From contig CAVSZO010000039.1 of NCBI GenBank assembly GCA_963732335.1, positions 62,001 through 126,000 on the forward strand: a DNA stretch of 64,000 nt, in the 5' to 3' direction. Source of the stretch: Desertimonas sp963732335 (GTDB lineage: Bacteria; Actinomycetota; Acidimicrobiia; Acidimicrobiales; Ilumatobacteraceae). The notes beneath the pieces are model-generated. The model saw only the letters and a program-made list of their open reading frames with translations, did no database searches and was not told where the DNA came from. Each line of letters starts with the position of its first letter. Positions within the stretch are counted from its first letter, which is position 1. Position numbers and translations under genes: made by a program. This document shows, piece by piece, positions 7,539 to 16,476 of the stretch.

Positions 7539-8344
7539 TGGCCACCGACGGGCGAGCGGTCCTCGAGGTGCGCGGCCTGTCCAAGTACTTCGGTCATGTG
7601 GTGGCGCTGGAAGACGTGACGATGGACGTTCGCGCCGGCGAGGTGCTGTGTCTGCTCGGCGACAACGGCGCCGGAAAGTCGACGCTGATCAAGATCCTGT
7701 CCGGCGTGTACCCCCCGACGAGTGGAACGGTGCTGATCGACGGCGAGGAGACCGTCTTCGCCTCCCCTCGGGCCGCCATCGAGCGTGGCATCGCCACGGT
7801 GTACCAGGACCTCGCGATGATCCCGCTCGCGGGCATCGCCCGCAACTTCGTCCTCGGCCGCGAGCCGAGGAAGGGGAAGGGCCTGTTGCAGCGCTACGAC
7901 ACTCGCAAAGCGGACGCCATCACCCGCGCCGAGCTCGACAAGATCGGCATCGAGCTGCGCGACACGTCGCAGCCCGTCGGCACGCTCTCGGGCGGAGAGC
8001 GACAGTGCGTGGCGATCGCCCGCGCCGTCTACTACGGGGCGCGCATCCTGATCCTCGACGAGCCGACGAGCGCGCTCGGCGTACGGCAGGCGTCGATCGT
8101 GCTCCGCTACATCGACCAGACGCGGGCAGCCGGCATCGCCGTGATCCTGATCACGCACAACGCCCACCACGCGTACCTGGTCGGGGACCGATTCACGGTG
8201 CTCGAGCGCGGGCGCGGCACCGGTACCTTGACCAGAGAGGAGACGACGATCGACGAGCTCGAGAACAAGATGGCAGGAGGCAGGGAGCTGGAACGTCTCA
8301 GTCGCGAGTTCAGTCAGGCGCCGACCGCCGGCGGTTCGGTCTGA
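7538..8344 (+). CDS. Sugar ABC transporter ATP-binding protein (single-domain)
   Basis: 268 residues: Walker A GDNGAGKSTL, Q-loop 'IATVYQDLAMIPL', signature LSGGERQ, Walker B 'ILILDEPTSALG' and H-loop 'VILITHNAHHA'. It has one nucleotide-binding domain, as in FrcA-type transporters, rather than the doubled RbsA form. A homodimer would power the permease encoded just upstream. The start overlaps the permease stop and its own stop overlaps the next ATG (TGATG both times), a tightly coupled operon. Confidence 0.87.
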   Translation: MATDGRAVLEVRGLSKYFGHVVALEDVTMDVRAGEVLCLLGDNGAGKSTLIKILSGVYPPTSGTVLIDGEETVFASPRAAIERGIATVYQDLAMIPLAGIARNFVLGREPRKGKGLLQRYDTRKADAITRAELDKIGIELRDTSQPVGTLSGGERQCVAIARAVYYGARILILDEPTSALGVRQASIVLRYIDQTRAAGIAVILITHNAHHAYLVGDRFTVLERGRGTGTLTREETTIDELENKMAGGRELERLSREFSQAPTAGGSV

Positions 8345-9342
8345 TGACCGTGCGCATCGGCTTGCTCGGTTGCGGCCGGATCGGGCGGATGCACGCCGAG
8401 CTGCTGTCGTCTCGAGTGCCGGAAGCAGAGCTGACGCTCGTGTGCGACGTGGTGCCCGAGGCGGCGAAGGAGCTCGGCAACCACCTCGGCGTCAACGTCG
8501 CGCCGTCGATCGACGACGTGTTCGCAGGCGGCGCCGTCGACGCCGTGGCGATCTGTACCAACACCGACACCCACGCCGAGCTGATCAGCCGCGCCGCCAC
8601 GGCGGGGCTGCCGGCGTTCTGCGAGAAGCCGATCTCGCTCGACCTCGACACCGTCGACGAGACCCTCGCTGTCGTAGACGATGCAGGAACGGTATTGCAG
8701 ATCGGGTTCAACCGCCGTTTCGATCCGGCCCACCAGGCGGTCCGCGACGCCGTCGCCGGCGGCGCGATCGGAGACGTCCACGTCGTCAAGATCACCAGCC
8801 GCGACCGTGAATGCCCGCCGATCTCGTATCTCGAGCGGTCCGGGGGGATGTTCCTCGACATGACGATCCACGACTTCGACCTCGCCCGCTTCGTCACCGG
8901 CAGCGACATCGTCGAGGTCAACGCCGCCGTCGGCGCCGTGCTCGTCGACCCGGCGGTCGGCGAGGTCGGCGACATCGACACGTCGGTGGTCGTGCTCACC
9001 CATCGGTCCGGCTGCATCACGATCATCGACAACAGCCGCCAGGCGGTGTACGGCTACGACCAGCGGCTGGAGGTGTTCGGCTCGGCCGGGATGGCGACGT
9101 CGGAGAACCCGCCGACGCACACGGCGGTCGTCGGCGGCGCCGACGGCTTCCACGCCGCGCCGCTGTATCGGTCGTTCATCGATCGCTACGAGTTGAGCTT
9201 CATCCGGCAATGGGAGTCCTTCGTCGACAGTGTGCGCTCGGGCGTGCCGCCGGCGGTCAGCGGCCACGACGCGCGTGTGCCGCTCGTCGCCGGCCTGGCG
9301 GCGATCGAATCGCTGGAGACCAGTCGCCCCGTCCGGCTCTGA
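8344..9342 (+). CDS. Inositol 2-dehydrogenase-like GFO/IDH/MocA oxidoreductase
   Basis: 332 residues. Rossmann start 'VRIGLLGCGRIGRMHAELL', 'AVAICTNTDTHAEL', the family Lys motif 'CEKPISLD', and 'GGMFLDMTIHDFDLARF' holding the Asp/His pair (G-x-x-x-D-x-x-x-H-D) used in IolG-type catalysis. It probably oxidises myo-inositol or a related sugar with NAD(P)+. It is the last gene of the LacI-controlled operon, so the imported ligand is likely its substrate. Assignment to IolG rather than another sugar dehydrogenase is by motif flavour only. Confidence 0.8.
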   Translation: MTVRIGLLGCGRIGRMHAELLSSRVPEAELTLVCDVVPEAAKELGNHLGVNVAPSIDDVFAGGAVDAVAICTNTDTHAELISRAATAGLPAFCEKPISLDLDTVDETLAVVDDAGTVLQIGFNRRFDPAHQAVRDAVAGGAIGDVHVVKITSRDRECPPISYLERSGGMFLDMTIHDFDLARFVTGSDIVEVNAAVGAVLVDPAVGEVGDIDTSVVVLTHRSGCITIIDNSRQAVYGYDQRLEVFGSAGMATSENPPTHTAVVGGADGFHAAPLYRSFIDRYELSFIRQWESFVDSVRSGVPPAVSGHDARVPLVAGLAAIESLETSRPVRL

Positions 9343-9362
9343 GACTCCGACCCGAGTTCTGA

Positions 9363-9377
9363 GGCGAGCGGCTCGCC
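9363..9377 (+). terminator. Small hairpin after the ABC-dehydrogenase operon
   Basis: GGCGAG-CGG-CTCGCC hairpin, 20 bp after the dehydrogenase stop, without a T-tract. It may mark transcript end. Confidence 0.3.
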
Positions 9378-9465
9378 GGAGTGTTCATCTCCACCCAGAG
9401 CGGGAGGCCGGCTATCCGTAGCGCGGCAGATGACCTGGCGGGTTGCGATCAGTACCGTGGCCGTC

Positions 9466-10625
9466 ATGGACGAGCGGCTCGGGATCGCGTCGCGAATCCT
9501 CGGCTGGTGGCGTTCGCTACCGATGCTGGTCGTGGACGGCGCGCTCGCGGTCGTCGTGTTGGCGGTCAGCCTGATAGAGGTCGGCGCCAACAACCGGTCC
9601 GAGGAACTCGTCCCCTGGCAGATGGCGGTGCTCGTCGCCATGTCACTGGTCATCGTCCTCCGTCGCCATTACCCGATCGCGGTGTGGCTGGTGTCCGGGG
9701 TCTTGGTCACGGTCTACGGCGTCGGCGAGTTCCCCGACCCGACGCTGCCGTACGGGCCGCTGATCGCCGTCTACACCGTCGCCGCCCACACCAGTGCGAG
9801 GACTGCCGCGTGGGCAGGCCTGATCACGCTGGCGGCCGTCGCGGCCGCGCTGATCATCGACCCGCACGAAGACGCGCTCGACTGGCTCGTCGCCACGCTT
9901 TCGGTGACGACGGCCTGGCTGATCGGCAACAACATGCGCACCCAGCGGCGCCTACGCATCGGAGTTGGAGGCGCGGGCCGCTGACCTCGAACGCGAGCGG
10001 AAGGTCGAGGCTCAACGGGCGGTCGACGAGGAGCGGCTCCGGCTCGCCCGCGAGCTGCACGACGTCGCCGCCCACCACGTCAGCGTGATCGCCCTGCACG
10101 CCGAGGCCGGCCAGTCGCAGCTGCCCGGCGACACCGCCGGCGCAGACCGGTCCTTCCAGGTAATCGGTGACGTCGCCCGCACAACCCTCAGCGAGCTGCG
10201 CCGCGTCGTCGGTGTCCTCCGCGACGAGGGCGAGGCCCCGCTGGTGCCACAGCGGGGGCTGGGTCAGCTCCCGGCGCTGGTGCACGAGGTCGAGCAGGCC
10301 GGCGTGCCCGTGACCCTGCGCGTGACCGGTTCGCAGCGCCCGATCGGTGAAGCCGTCGACGCGTCCGCCTACCGCATCGTGCAGGAGGCCTTGACCAACG
10401 TGCTGCGGCACGCCGGGCCCGCCGAGGCGGAGGTCAACGTCACGTATCGTCGACGACGCTGTCTCGGTCGAGGTTCTCGACAACGGCACCGGTCCTAACG
10501 GGTCGCCTGGCAAGGGTCACGGCCTGATCGGCATGCGCGAGCGGGCGGCCGCGTTCGGTGGTTCGATGAGCGCCACCGCCCGCCCCGGAGGCGGATTCGC
10601 CGTGACGGCGCGGCTGCCGACATGA
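9466..10625 (+). pseudogene. NarL-type sensor histidine kinase, interrupted by two frameshifts
   Basis: The N-terminal part (from ATG 9466) has about five hydrophobic helices ending 'WLIGNNMRTQR'. The reading frame then shifts by one base near 9948-9950 (an extra base in CAGCGGCGCC restores 'RAYASELEARAADLERERK'), giving the HisKA_3 motif 'LARELHDVAAHHVSVIALHAEAG' with the phospho-accepting His. A second extra base near 10445-10450 moves to the frame with 'VSVEVLDNGTGPNG' and 'GHGLIGMRERAAAFGG', the ATP-binding N/G boxes. All parts of a ~385-residue kinase are present and no other stop occurs, so sequencing error or very recent inactivation are both possible. The end overlaps the response regulator start (ATGA). 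Confidence 0.8.
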
Positions 10626-11299
10626 CGAGCGTGCTCGTCGTCGACGACCAAGAGCTCGTGCGCGCCGGGTTGCGCGTGATCCTCGAGGCCAACGGCGTCG
10701 AGGTCGTCGGCGAGGCCGGCGACGGCGCCGACGCAGTCGAGCAAGCAGCGAGTCTGCACCCCGACGTCGTGCTGATGGACGTGCGGATGCCCGTGCTGGA
10801 CGGCATCGAGGCCACCCGCCGGATCAGGGCGGCGGGCGACGACGCGCCGCGCGTGCTCGTCGTCACGACGTTCGACCTCGACGAGTACGTGTTCGAGGCG
10901 CTGCGCGCCGGGGCCAGCGGGTTCCTGCTCAAGGACACGCCCCGAGCCGAGCTGCTGCGGGCGATCGACGTCATCGCCGCCGGCGACGCACTGCTCGCGC
11001 CGAGGGCGACGCGCCGCCTCATCGAGGACTTCGCCCGGCGCCGCGCCCTCGCCCCGCCGCTGGCGGACGACGCCCTCGACGTCCTGACGCCCCGCGAGCG
11101 GCACGTCCTCGAGCTGATGGCCCGCGGCATGTCCAACGGCGAGATCGCCGAGCACCTCGTCGTCGGCCAGGCGACGGTGAAGACCCACGTCGGCCACGTC
11201 CTCACGAAGCTCGGCCTGCGCGACCGCGTCCAGGCGGTGATCCGCGCCTACGAGGCGGGGCTCGTGCAGCCCGGCGACGGGGCGATCCCCTCCGGGTAG
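10622..11299 (+). CDS. NarL/FixJ-family response regulator
   Basis: 225 residues. Receiver domain 'VLVVDDQELVRAGLRVILE', phospho-acceptor Asp in 'DVVLMDVRMPVLDGIEA', 'VTTFDLDEYVFEALRAGASGFLLKD' with the switch Thr and Lys. The C-terminal LuxR-type HTH is 'LTPRERHVLELMARGMSNGEIAEHLVVGQATVKTHVGHVLTKLGL'. It overlaps the kinase gene by four bases, so the pair forms a two-component system. Targets are not evident. Confidence 0.9.
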   Translation: MTSVLVVDDQELVRAGLRVILEANGVEVVGEAGDGADAVEQAASLHPDVVLMDVRMPVLDGIEATRRIRAAGDDAPRVLVVTTFDLDEYVFEALRAGASGFLLKDTPRAELLRAIDVIAAGDALLAPRATRRLIEDFARRRALAPPLADDALDVLTPRERHVLELMARGMSNGEIAEHLVVGQATVKTHVGHVLTKLGLRDRVQAVIRAYEAGLVQPGDGAIPSG

Positions 11300-11476
11300 C
11301 AGGCAACGCTACCGACGTCCGCTCGCGGGCCCTCGTCGTCGGTTGCGTCGCAGCCTTCGTGCTCACCGCCCGCACAAGCCAACCCGACAGAACGCACACA
11401 CCTGAACCGACCCACGATCGACCATCGCCATCAGACTGTCTCACCGCAACCAACGATCCCGCCGTCACCGAACGAC

Positions 11477-11518
11477 AGCCGCTCGCGGCGTTCAGCGGAC
11501 GCACAACGCCGAGCGGCT
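11477..11518. terminator. Hairpin between convergent genes
   Basis: AGCCGCTC...CGGCGTT pairs with AACGCCGAGCGGCT across a 12-nt loop with a two-base bulge. It lies between the convergent response-regulator and surface-protein genes and includes the latter's stop codon. There is no T-tract. Confidence 0.45.
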
Positions 11519-12508
11519 AGGTGTTGGCCCGCCGGGTTCCGATCACGAGGAGCACTAAGCCGCTGGCCAGAGCGAGGGCGGCGAGGAACAGGTGCGCTGG
11601 GATTGAGCTGGCGCCGGTGTCAGCGAGCGGAGTCTCCGGCAACTCGGTCGTGGTGGGGGCTTGTTCTGGCGCCTGGAGCCCGAGAATCTCTACCTCGGCG
11701 AAGTCAGTCGCCTGGAACTGGCGTGGCTCGGCTTGGACGGTGCGGACGGTGACCACCGCGTTGTTGACAATCGACGTGCCCTCCTCGGCGGAGGTCGCCA
11801 CGTGGGTCACAGCAACGCCAAGATCGGTGTTACAGATCGTCTCACCGGGCGAGACGATCGTCCCCCCATCGGGGAGCTGGACGATGCCGTGGCGGTCGTC
11901 GACAACCTGGATGACCTCCACGTCGACGTCGCTCGTGTTCCTGCTGCAGTAGGTGTAGGCGACCGTCTCGCCGACGGATGCTGTCGCCACGTTGGCGTCG
12001 TTGGAGAACGTGAAGGTGATGTCCTCGGGCGCCGCGGGCCCGGTGCAGGTTGCCGCCGTGACTGTGACCGACGCTTCGGAGGTAGCTCCGGCGATGTCGA
12101 CGGTGACTGTCGCGGACAACTCCTCGTTAGCGGCCGGTCCGTCGATGACCTCGGAGCCCGTGGTTTCGCCGGCGGGCGGGATCGGATCGGGGGTAAGTGC
12201 CACGCCCCGGGAGTTGCCGGTGACCGTCGCGTGCACAGCCCCCATGCTGCGCACCGTCCACATCACCGTCGTCTGACCCGACGTCACATCGCATACAGCG
12301 CTGCCAGACACTACGACGCCGGTCGGTACCACCGGCGGGGACGTCGTCGACGGGATCGACGCCAGCGTGGTCGTTGGCAGTCCGGTCGGCGCGGCTGTTG
12401 TCGATGTTGTCGTCGTCGACGCCGGCGCCGCCGTGGTCGACGTCGTGGCCGTTGATCCGGTCGTCGCCGCGGCATCGGTTAATGCCGCGTCCGTCGTCTC
12501 AGGTTCTG
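11517..12508 (-). pseudogene. Surface-anchored protein with LAXTG-type tail, 5' end missing
   Basis: About 330 codons read continuously. They start with a Thr/Ala/Ser-rich linker ('TTSTTAAPASTTTTS'), then two beta-rich repeats resembling DUF11/bacterial Ig-like modules (paired Cys in 'SAVCDVTSG', 'TAATCTGPA'), and end 'PLADTGASS', a hydrophobic helix and 'GTRRANT'. The Leu-Ala-x-Thr-Gly motif plus helix and basic tail is a class E sortase signal. No start codon or signal peptide exists before the linker: upstream the frame enters the antisense of a TetR gene. The 5' end seems lost by deletion or error, so it is called truncated. Without a signal peptide it could not reach sortase. Confidence 0.6.
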
Positions 12509-13054
12509 CTACAGCTGGCGGTGGAGGCCGCCGAGCAGGTGTGCGTACCTGCTGTCGTGGCCGGCCGTCGTGCCGCTGGCGTGTTCGAGGGACACGAACC
12601 CGTGGATCGCGCTGCGCGTGTTGCCGGCAATGAGGTCGGCCTCGTCGGGCCCGAGGCCGGCACCGAGATAGACGCGGGCGAACACGGTGTGCAGTGCCTG
12701 GTTGGCGACGACGAGATCGACGTTGTCGGCGCCGGAAGGGCGCAGGATCGCCGAGTACTGGCCGGGATGACCGCGGGCGAACCCGCGGTAGGCGTGGCCG
12801 ATGGCGTCGAGGGCGTTCGCCCCGGCAACACCCATCGCTGCCGCCCCGACGGCACTGGTGAGATGGTTGGTGGCCGTCACGGCGAGGCGGTCGCGCAACC
12901 GGTCGAGGTTCCCGACGTGGCTGTACAGCGCCGAGGGTCGAACCCCGAGTGCATCGGCGACGGCGCTCAATGACAGCGCCTCGAACCCCGCCTGGTCGAT
13001 CAGGACGATCGCCGTATCGACGATGCCGCCGGGTGGGATGCGCCCACGAGCCAT
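12509..13054 (-). CDS. TetR-family transcriptional regulator
   Basis: 181 residues from the ATG at 13054 (MARGRIPPGG). The N-terminal HTH is 'IVDTAIVLIDQAGFEALSLSAVADALGVRPSALYSHVGNLDRLRDRL', unusually clear for TetR. The C-terminal ligand domain contains 'AYRGFARGHPGQYSAIL' and 'IHGFVSLEHASGTTAG', the WHG-type (TetR_C_33) pattern. It is divergent from hsp20. A spaced inverted repeat covering a TATAAT box lies between them and may be its operator. Confidence 0.85.
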   Translation of the reverse strand: MARGRIPPGGIVDTAIVLIDQAGFEALSLSAVADALGVRPSALYSHVGNLDRLRDRLAVTATNHLTSAVGAAAMGVAGANALDAIGHAYRGFARGHPGQYSAILRPSGADNVDLVVANQALHTVFARVYLGAGLGPDEADLIAGNTRSAIHGFVSLEHASGTTAGHDSRYAHLLGGLHRQL

Positions 13055-13101
13055 ACAGGGACGATACACCAAACATGCCATGCAGTCACGTCTCTTGACA
13101 A

Positions 13102-13126
13102 ACAGACGGTTATAATGAAAGACTGT
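13102..13126. promoter_or_regulatory. Candidate TetR operator / promoter region of hsp20
   Basis: ACAGAC (13102-13107) and GACTGT (13121-13126) form a spaced inverted repeat with one mismatch around TATAAT (13111-13116). TTGACA occurs at 13095-13100 but is only 10 bp from TATAAT, too close for a normal -35/-10 pair. The arrangement suits repression of hsp20 and/or the regulator itself. Confidence 0.4.
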
Positions 13127-13157
13127 CACTCAGAACCCAACTTCGAGGAGGTCAACG

Positions 13158-13613
13158 ATGCTTCTGCAGAACGATCCCTTCCGCGACATCGACGCCTGGT
13201 TCGACCGGATGACTGGGCGGTCGGCGAGCAATGGGCAGTGGCCGATGCCGATGGACGCCTACAAGCGGGGTAACGACCTGTGGGTCGACATCGACCTGCC
13301 CGGTGTGGACGCCGACTCGGTGGAGATCAACGTCGAGCGCAACGTGCTCACGGTGTCGGCGCAGCGCAGCGGGGAGCGCAACGAGGGCGACCAGGTGTAT
13401 CTCGCCGAACGACATCGAGGCAGCTTCCGCCGCCAGGTTCACCTCGGCGACGGCCTGGATGCGGAGCGCATCGAGGCCCGCTACAGCGACGGAGTGCTCA
13501 CACTGCGCATCCCTGTCGCCGCCGCGGCGCAGCCGAGGAAAATCCCCGTGATCACCGGCTCCGCCGCCCGGGCGATCGATACCTCCTCCACTGAGGAAGG
13601 CTCGTCCAACTAG
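13158..13613 (+). CDS. Small heat-shock protein, Hsp20/alpha-crystallin family
   Basis: 151 residues. The alpha-crystallin domain runs from 'MPMDAYKRGNDLWVDIDLPGVDADSVEINVERNVLTVSAQR' to the canonical 'YSDGVLTLRIPVAAAAQPRKIPV' (G-V-L-x-x-x-I/V-P and an I-x-I/V-like tail motif). It is an ATP-independent cytosolic holdase preventing aggregation. SD-like AGGAGG lies 7-12 bp before ATG. It stands alone and is divergent from tetR, within a cluster of stress genes. Confidence 0.9.
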   Translation: MLLQNDPFRDIDAWFDRMTGRSASNGQWPMPMDAYKRGNDLWVDIDLPGVDADSVEINVERNVLTVSAQRSGERNEGDQVYLAERHRGSFRRQVHLGDGLDAERIEARYSDGVLTLRIPVAAAAQPRKIPVITGSAARAIDTSSTEEGSSN

Positions 13614-13692
13614 GGCCCGCCACCCACCGGGTGGCTGAGCGGACGTCAGTAGGCTCGGGCGGTGGATCGCACGGCGCCGACGGGCGCCGACC

Positions 13693-14907
13693 GTGAGCGT
13701 ACCAGGGCGACCGCTCGGGTCCGACGTTGCCGGGGCGGTGCACGCCTTCGCCGAGGCGGCGCTAGCGCTGCCGGTCGATCGACTCACCGACGTCCAGGTG
13801 CTGGCCGCCGAGGCCACCGGGGCACGTGGCGCGTGCATCTACATCGCCGACTACGCGCAGCAGGTCCTGCGGCCGCTGCCGACGGGTGCGCAGGAATCAG
13901 CGGCCCCGGTCGACGGGTCGATCCTCGGCGGTGTGTTCCAATCCGGCGACACCTACGTCGGCGAGGGACGCATCGCCATCGCCTTGGTCGACGGTCGAGA
14001 CCGCGTCGGCGTCGTCGAGTACCGCTACGGGGACGACGCCACCAGCTCGGTCGAGCTGGCCGAAGCCGTCGGTCGCGCCCTGCTCCTGGTCCTTGTCAGC
14101 AGGCGGCGCTACACCGACCTGCTCCTCAGAACACGCCGAGCGCACCGGTTGACGACCGCCGCCGAGATGCAATGGGATCTTCTCCCTCCTCTCACGTGCG
14201 GGGCGTCCGGAGTCTCTATCGCCGGCATCGTCGAGCCGGCCTACTCGACAGGTGGCGATTCCTTCGACTTCGCCGTCAACGGCGACTTCCTCGAGTTCAT
14301 CGTCGTCGACGCCGTCGGTCACGGCATGCCGGCCGTGCTCAAGTCGATCGCCGCCATCACCACGTATCGCAATGTGCGGCGCGAACGCGGCGGCCTCGCT
14401 GCCGTCTACGAGGAGATTGGACGTGTGATGGTCGATCAGTTCGGGGAGTGCTACTACGCGACCGGAGTGATCGGCTCGTTGCAGATGTCGACCGGTGAGC
14501 TCAGGTGGATCAACGCCGGTCATCCCCAGCCGCTGCTCGTCCGCGACGGATCGGCGCGACACAGGCTGTGGTGCGCTCCATCGCTGCCGATGGGGCTAGG
14601 AGGCGAAGTCCGCGAGATCTGCTCGACGACCCTGCGGGCCGGTGACCGGCTTCTCGTCTACACCGACGGCGTGGTCGAACGACGAGGAAGCCCGGTACCC
14701 GCGCCGTACCTCGACCGGCTGACCGAGCGGCTCATCGCATCCACCTCCGACGCGGTGGCCACCGAGGAGACGTTGCGACGGCTGGTCCGCTCGGTCCTCG
14801 AATCTCTCGATGATGGCCTCGACGACGACGCCACGCTCGTGCTCGTCGAGTACCACGGCAGCCCACCGCTTGCCGGTTCGGCGGACCGAGTGGGCCCTCC
14901 CGAGTAG
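13693..14907 (+). CDS. PP2C-type SpoIIE/RsbU-like serine phosphatase with GAF-like sensor
   Basis: 404 residues from GTG 13693. Residues ~1-150 resemble a degenerate GAF domain. The C-terminal PP2C (SpoIIE) domain has the metal-binding acids in 'GGDSFDF', 'VVDAVGHGMPAVLKS', 'LLVYTDGVVERR' and 'LDDDATLVLVEY'. Such phosphatases dephosphorylate STAS anti-sigma antagonists and thereby release a SigB/SigF-type sigma factor. A STAS protein is encoded at 27057 and SigB-like promoters cluster in this window, so a link is likely but inferred. Confidence 0.85.
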   Translation: MSVPGRPLGSDVAGAVHAFAEAALALPVDRLTDVQVLAAEATGARGACIYIADYAQQVLRPLPTGAQESAAPVDGSILGGVFQSGDTYVGEGRIAIALVDGRDRVGVVEYRYGDDATSSVELAEAVGRALLLVLVSRRRYTDLLLRTRRAHRLTTAAEMQWDLLPPLTCGASGVSIAGIVEPAYSTGGDSFDFAVNGDFLEFIVVDAVGHGMPAVLKSIAAITTYRNVRRERGGLAAVYEEIGRVMVDQFGECYYATGVIGSLQMSTGELRWINAGHPQPLLVRDGSARHRLWCAPSLPMGLGGEVREICSTTLRAGDRLLVYTDGVVERRGSPVPAPYLDRLTERLIASTSDAVATEETLRRLVRSVLESLDDGLDDDATLVLVEYHGSPPLAGSADRVGPPE

Positions 14908-14926
14908 CGGGCGAGTGGCCGGGCGG

Positions 14927-15847
14927 TCAGCGGGACCCGGCCGCGGCAGCGGCGGTCTTCGACGCTGCACGCTTGGCCGTGTGAGCCGAACGCTTCGAGG
15001 CGGCTCGCGCCGTCCGTCCCGTCGTGGTCGCCGCCCGCTTGGCACTCGACCGCGTCGCCCGCGCCGATTTCTTCGCCGTGGTTGCCGTTGCCTTCGCACT
15101 CGACCGAGCCGTCTGGGCGGTCTTGGCAGCACCCGTCCGGACGCTACGGGCGGTCTGCTCGGCGCCCTCGGTTGCCGTTGAAGCCGAGCGGCGGACGCCC
15201 TTCGCCCGGTTCCGGGCGGTCGTCGACCCGGTCGGGGAGACCTTCGACTTGCCGGTGCCCAGGATGCGGGCAATCAGGTCCTGCACTGCGCTGATGCTGC
15301 CCTGGGCGATGCCGCTGAGGTTGTCGCCCACGCGGTCGACGACTCCGGCGATGGCTCCACCCACGGTGTTGCCTGGCGGGACATCGGGCAGACGAGGGTG
15401 CGGGTGCGTCGGCGCCGATTGCTTCGCATCGGCAAGCGCGGCGCCGAGGTCGGCGAGTGCCTTACGGTTGAGCTCGTCGCGCACCTTCGGGAAGAACTCG
15501 CCCTCTTCTTCCTCGACGTGGTGGCGGACGTTCTCGATGAGCACGGTGACCTTGGCGTCGAAGCGCTCGTCGCTCGGATCGAGGTCGGCAAGCTCGGCCA
15601 GCACCCACTTGACGATGTGGTGCTCCTCGAGACTCTCCAGGGCGATGCCCTCGGTGTCCGGTACCGTCGCCCGGGCAACGGGGTAGAACACCTGCTCCTC
15701 GATGGCGGCATGAACGCTGAGCTCCTCGATGATTCGATCGACGATCTGACGCTTTTCGACGTGTGCCCGGTCACCCGCCTTCTCGAAGCGTTTGAACAGG
15801 CGCTCGACGGTCTTGTGGTCGTCGCGGAGAAGTGTGATCGCATCCAT
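14927..15847 (-). CDS. Hemerythrin HHE-domain protein with histone H1-like tail
   Basis: 306 residues from ATG 15847. The first ~150 form a hemerythrin/HHE bundle ('LLRDDHKTVERLFKRFEKA', 'HAAIEEQVFYPVAR', 'EEHHIVKWVLAEL', 'HHVEEEEGEFFPKVR') with His/Glu ligands for a di-iron or O2/NO-sensing site. The last ~110 residues are Ala/Lys/Thr/Arg repeats like histone H1 (KKSARATRSSAKRAATTT-type), likely DNA-binding. A GACT-N16-GGGTAC promoter ends 12 bp before the start. It is convergent with the phosphatase gene. The role is probably oxidative or nitrosative protection at the nucleoid (inference). Confidence 0.82.
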   Translation of the reverse strand: MDAITLLRDDHKTVERLFKRFEKAGDRAHVEKRQIVDRIIEELSVHAAIEEQVFYPVARATVPDTEGIALESLEEHHIVKWVLAELADLDPSDERFDAKVTVLIENVRHHVEEEEGEFFPKVRDELNRKALADLGAALADAKQSAPTHPHPRLPDVPPGNTVGGAIAGVVDRVGDNLSGIAQGSISAVQDLIARILGTGKSKVSPTGSTTARNRAKGVRRSASTATEGAEQTARSVRTGAAKTAQTARSSAKATATTAKKSARATRSSAKRAATTTGRTARAASKRSAHTAKRAASKTAAAAAGSR

Positions 15848-15858
15848 GGAACAGGTGA

Positions 15859-15884
15859 GTACCCACAACCAGTTCGGCTGAGTC
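15859..15884 (-). promoter_or_regulatory. SigB-like promoter of the hemerythrin gene
   Basis: On the minus strand GACT, 16 bp, GGGTAC; the -10 element ends 12 bp before the ATG. This matches the GNNT-N14..16-GGGTAC/T pattern known for actinobacterial SigB. Confidence 0.5.
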
Positions 15885-16052
15885 ACCGACCTTTCAGGAC
15901 GGGACCTGAGCCGCCCTGGGGCCCATGCTTGGCGCCGAAGTAAGCGTCGGCGCGGAACTCCCGTGCCCAACGTCACCCTCCACGACGCCCGTCAGCGGGA
16001 ATGACTCCGCGGACCGGTCCGTTGACCGTCGGCAGACATGGGAGGATGTGGC

Positions 16053-16268
16053 GTGATCGAGCGGAACAGCGAGGTGCGCGAGGGCGACGTCATCGAGTTC
16101 ACGCTGCGCGGCGAACGGCGGACCGCCGAGGCGATGCTGCTCACCGATGACGGTCTCGTGTTGCTCGACCTCTTCGACGGCGACCGTTTCGCGTGGGCCC
16201 AGGTGTCGATCCTCGAAGACGTCGCCGTGTTCGCACCGGACGGGCAGCCCGTCGCCACCACGCACTGA
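16053..16268 (+). CDS. Small protein of unknown function
   Basis: 71 residues from GTG 16053, chosen because GGGAGGA sits 6 bp upstream; an ATG at 16038 is in frame but lacks such a site. The sequence is acidic and beta-rich ('EGDVIEFTLRGERRTAEAMLLTDDGLVLLDLFDGDRFAWAQV'), resembling a small barrel fold. I recognise no family. It lies alone between divergent hemerythrin and convergent catalase genes. Confidence 0.6.
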   Translation: MIERNSEVREGDVIEFTLRGERRTAEAMLLTDDGLVLLDLFDGDRFAWAQVSILEDVAVFAPDGQPVATTH

Positions 16269-16270
16269 CC

Positions 16271-16296
16271 GGGTGTCGCCGACCCTCGGGACACCC
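16271..16296 (+). terminator. Hairpin after the small protein gene
   Basis: GGGTGTC (16271-16277) pairs with GACACCC (16290-16296) around a 12-nt loop, directly after the stop codon. It is followed by a C-rich rather than T-rich run. The rest of the gap to the catalase stop (16477) shows nothing else. Confidence 0.4.
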
Positions 16297-16476
16297 CCGT
16301 CGCTGCTCCTCGTCACGTGCTCCGGTACGGCACGCGCCGAGCGACAGTGCGCCACCCACAACTCGAACACGGACAAGTCGAGCACCTGCCGTGCCGACTC
16401 CGAGGTCATCTCACAATTCATGGCTCGGGCGCACCTGGTCGACGATGTCGGCGGCGAGGCGCGTCCGAGTGGGGGC

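Noticed and set aside
13095..13116. TTGACA and TATAAT as a classical sigma-70 promoter of hsp20
   Set aside because: The spacer is 10 bp; a working pair needs about 16-18 bp. TATAAT alone may still be a -10.
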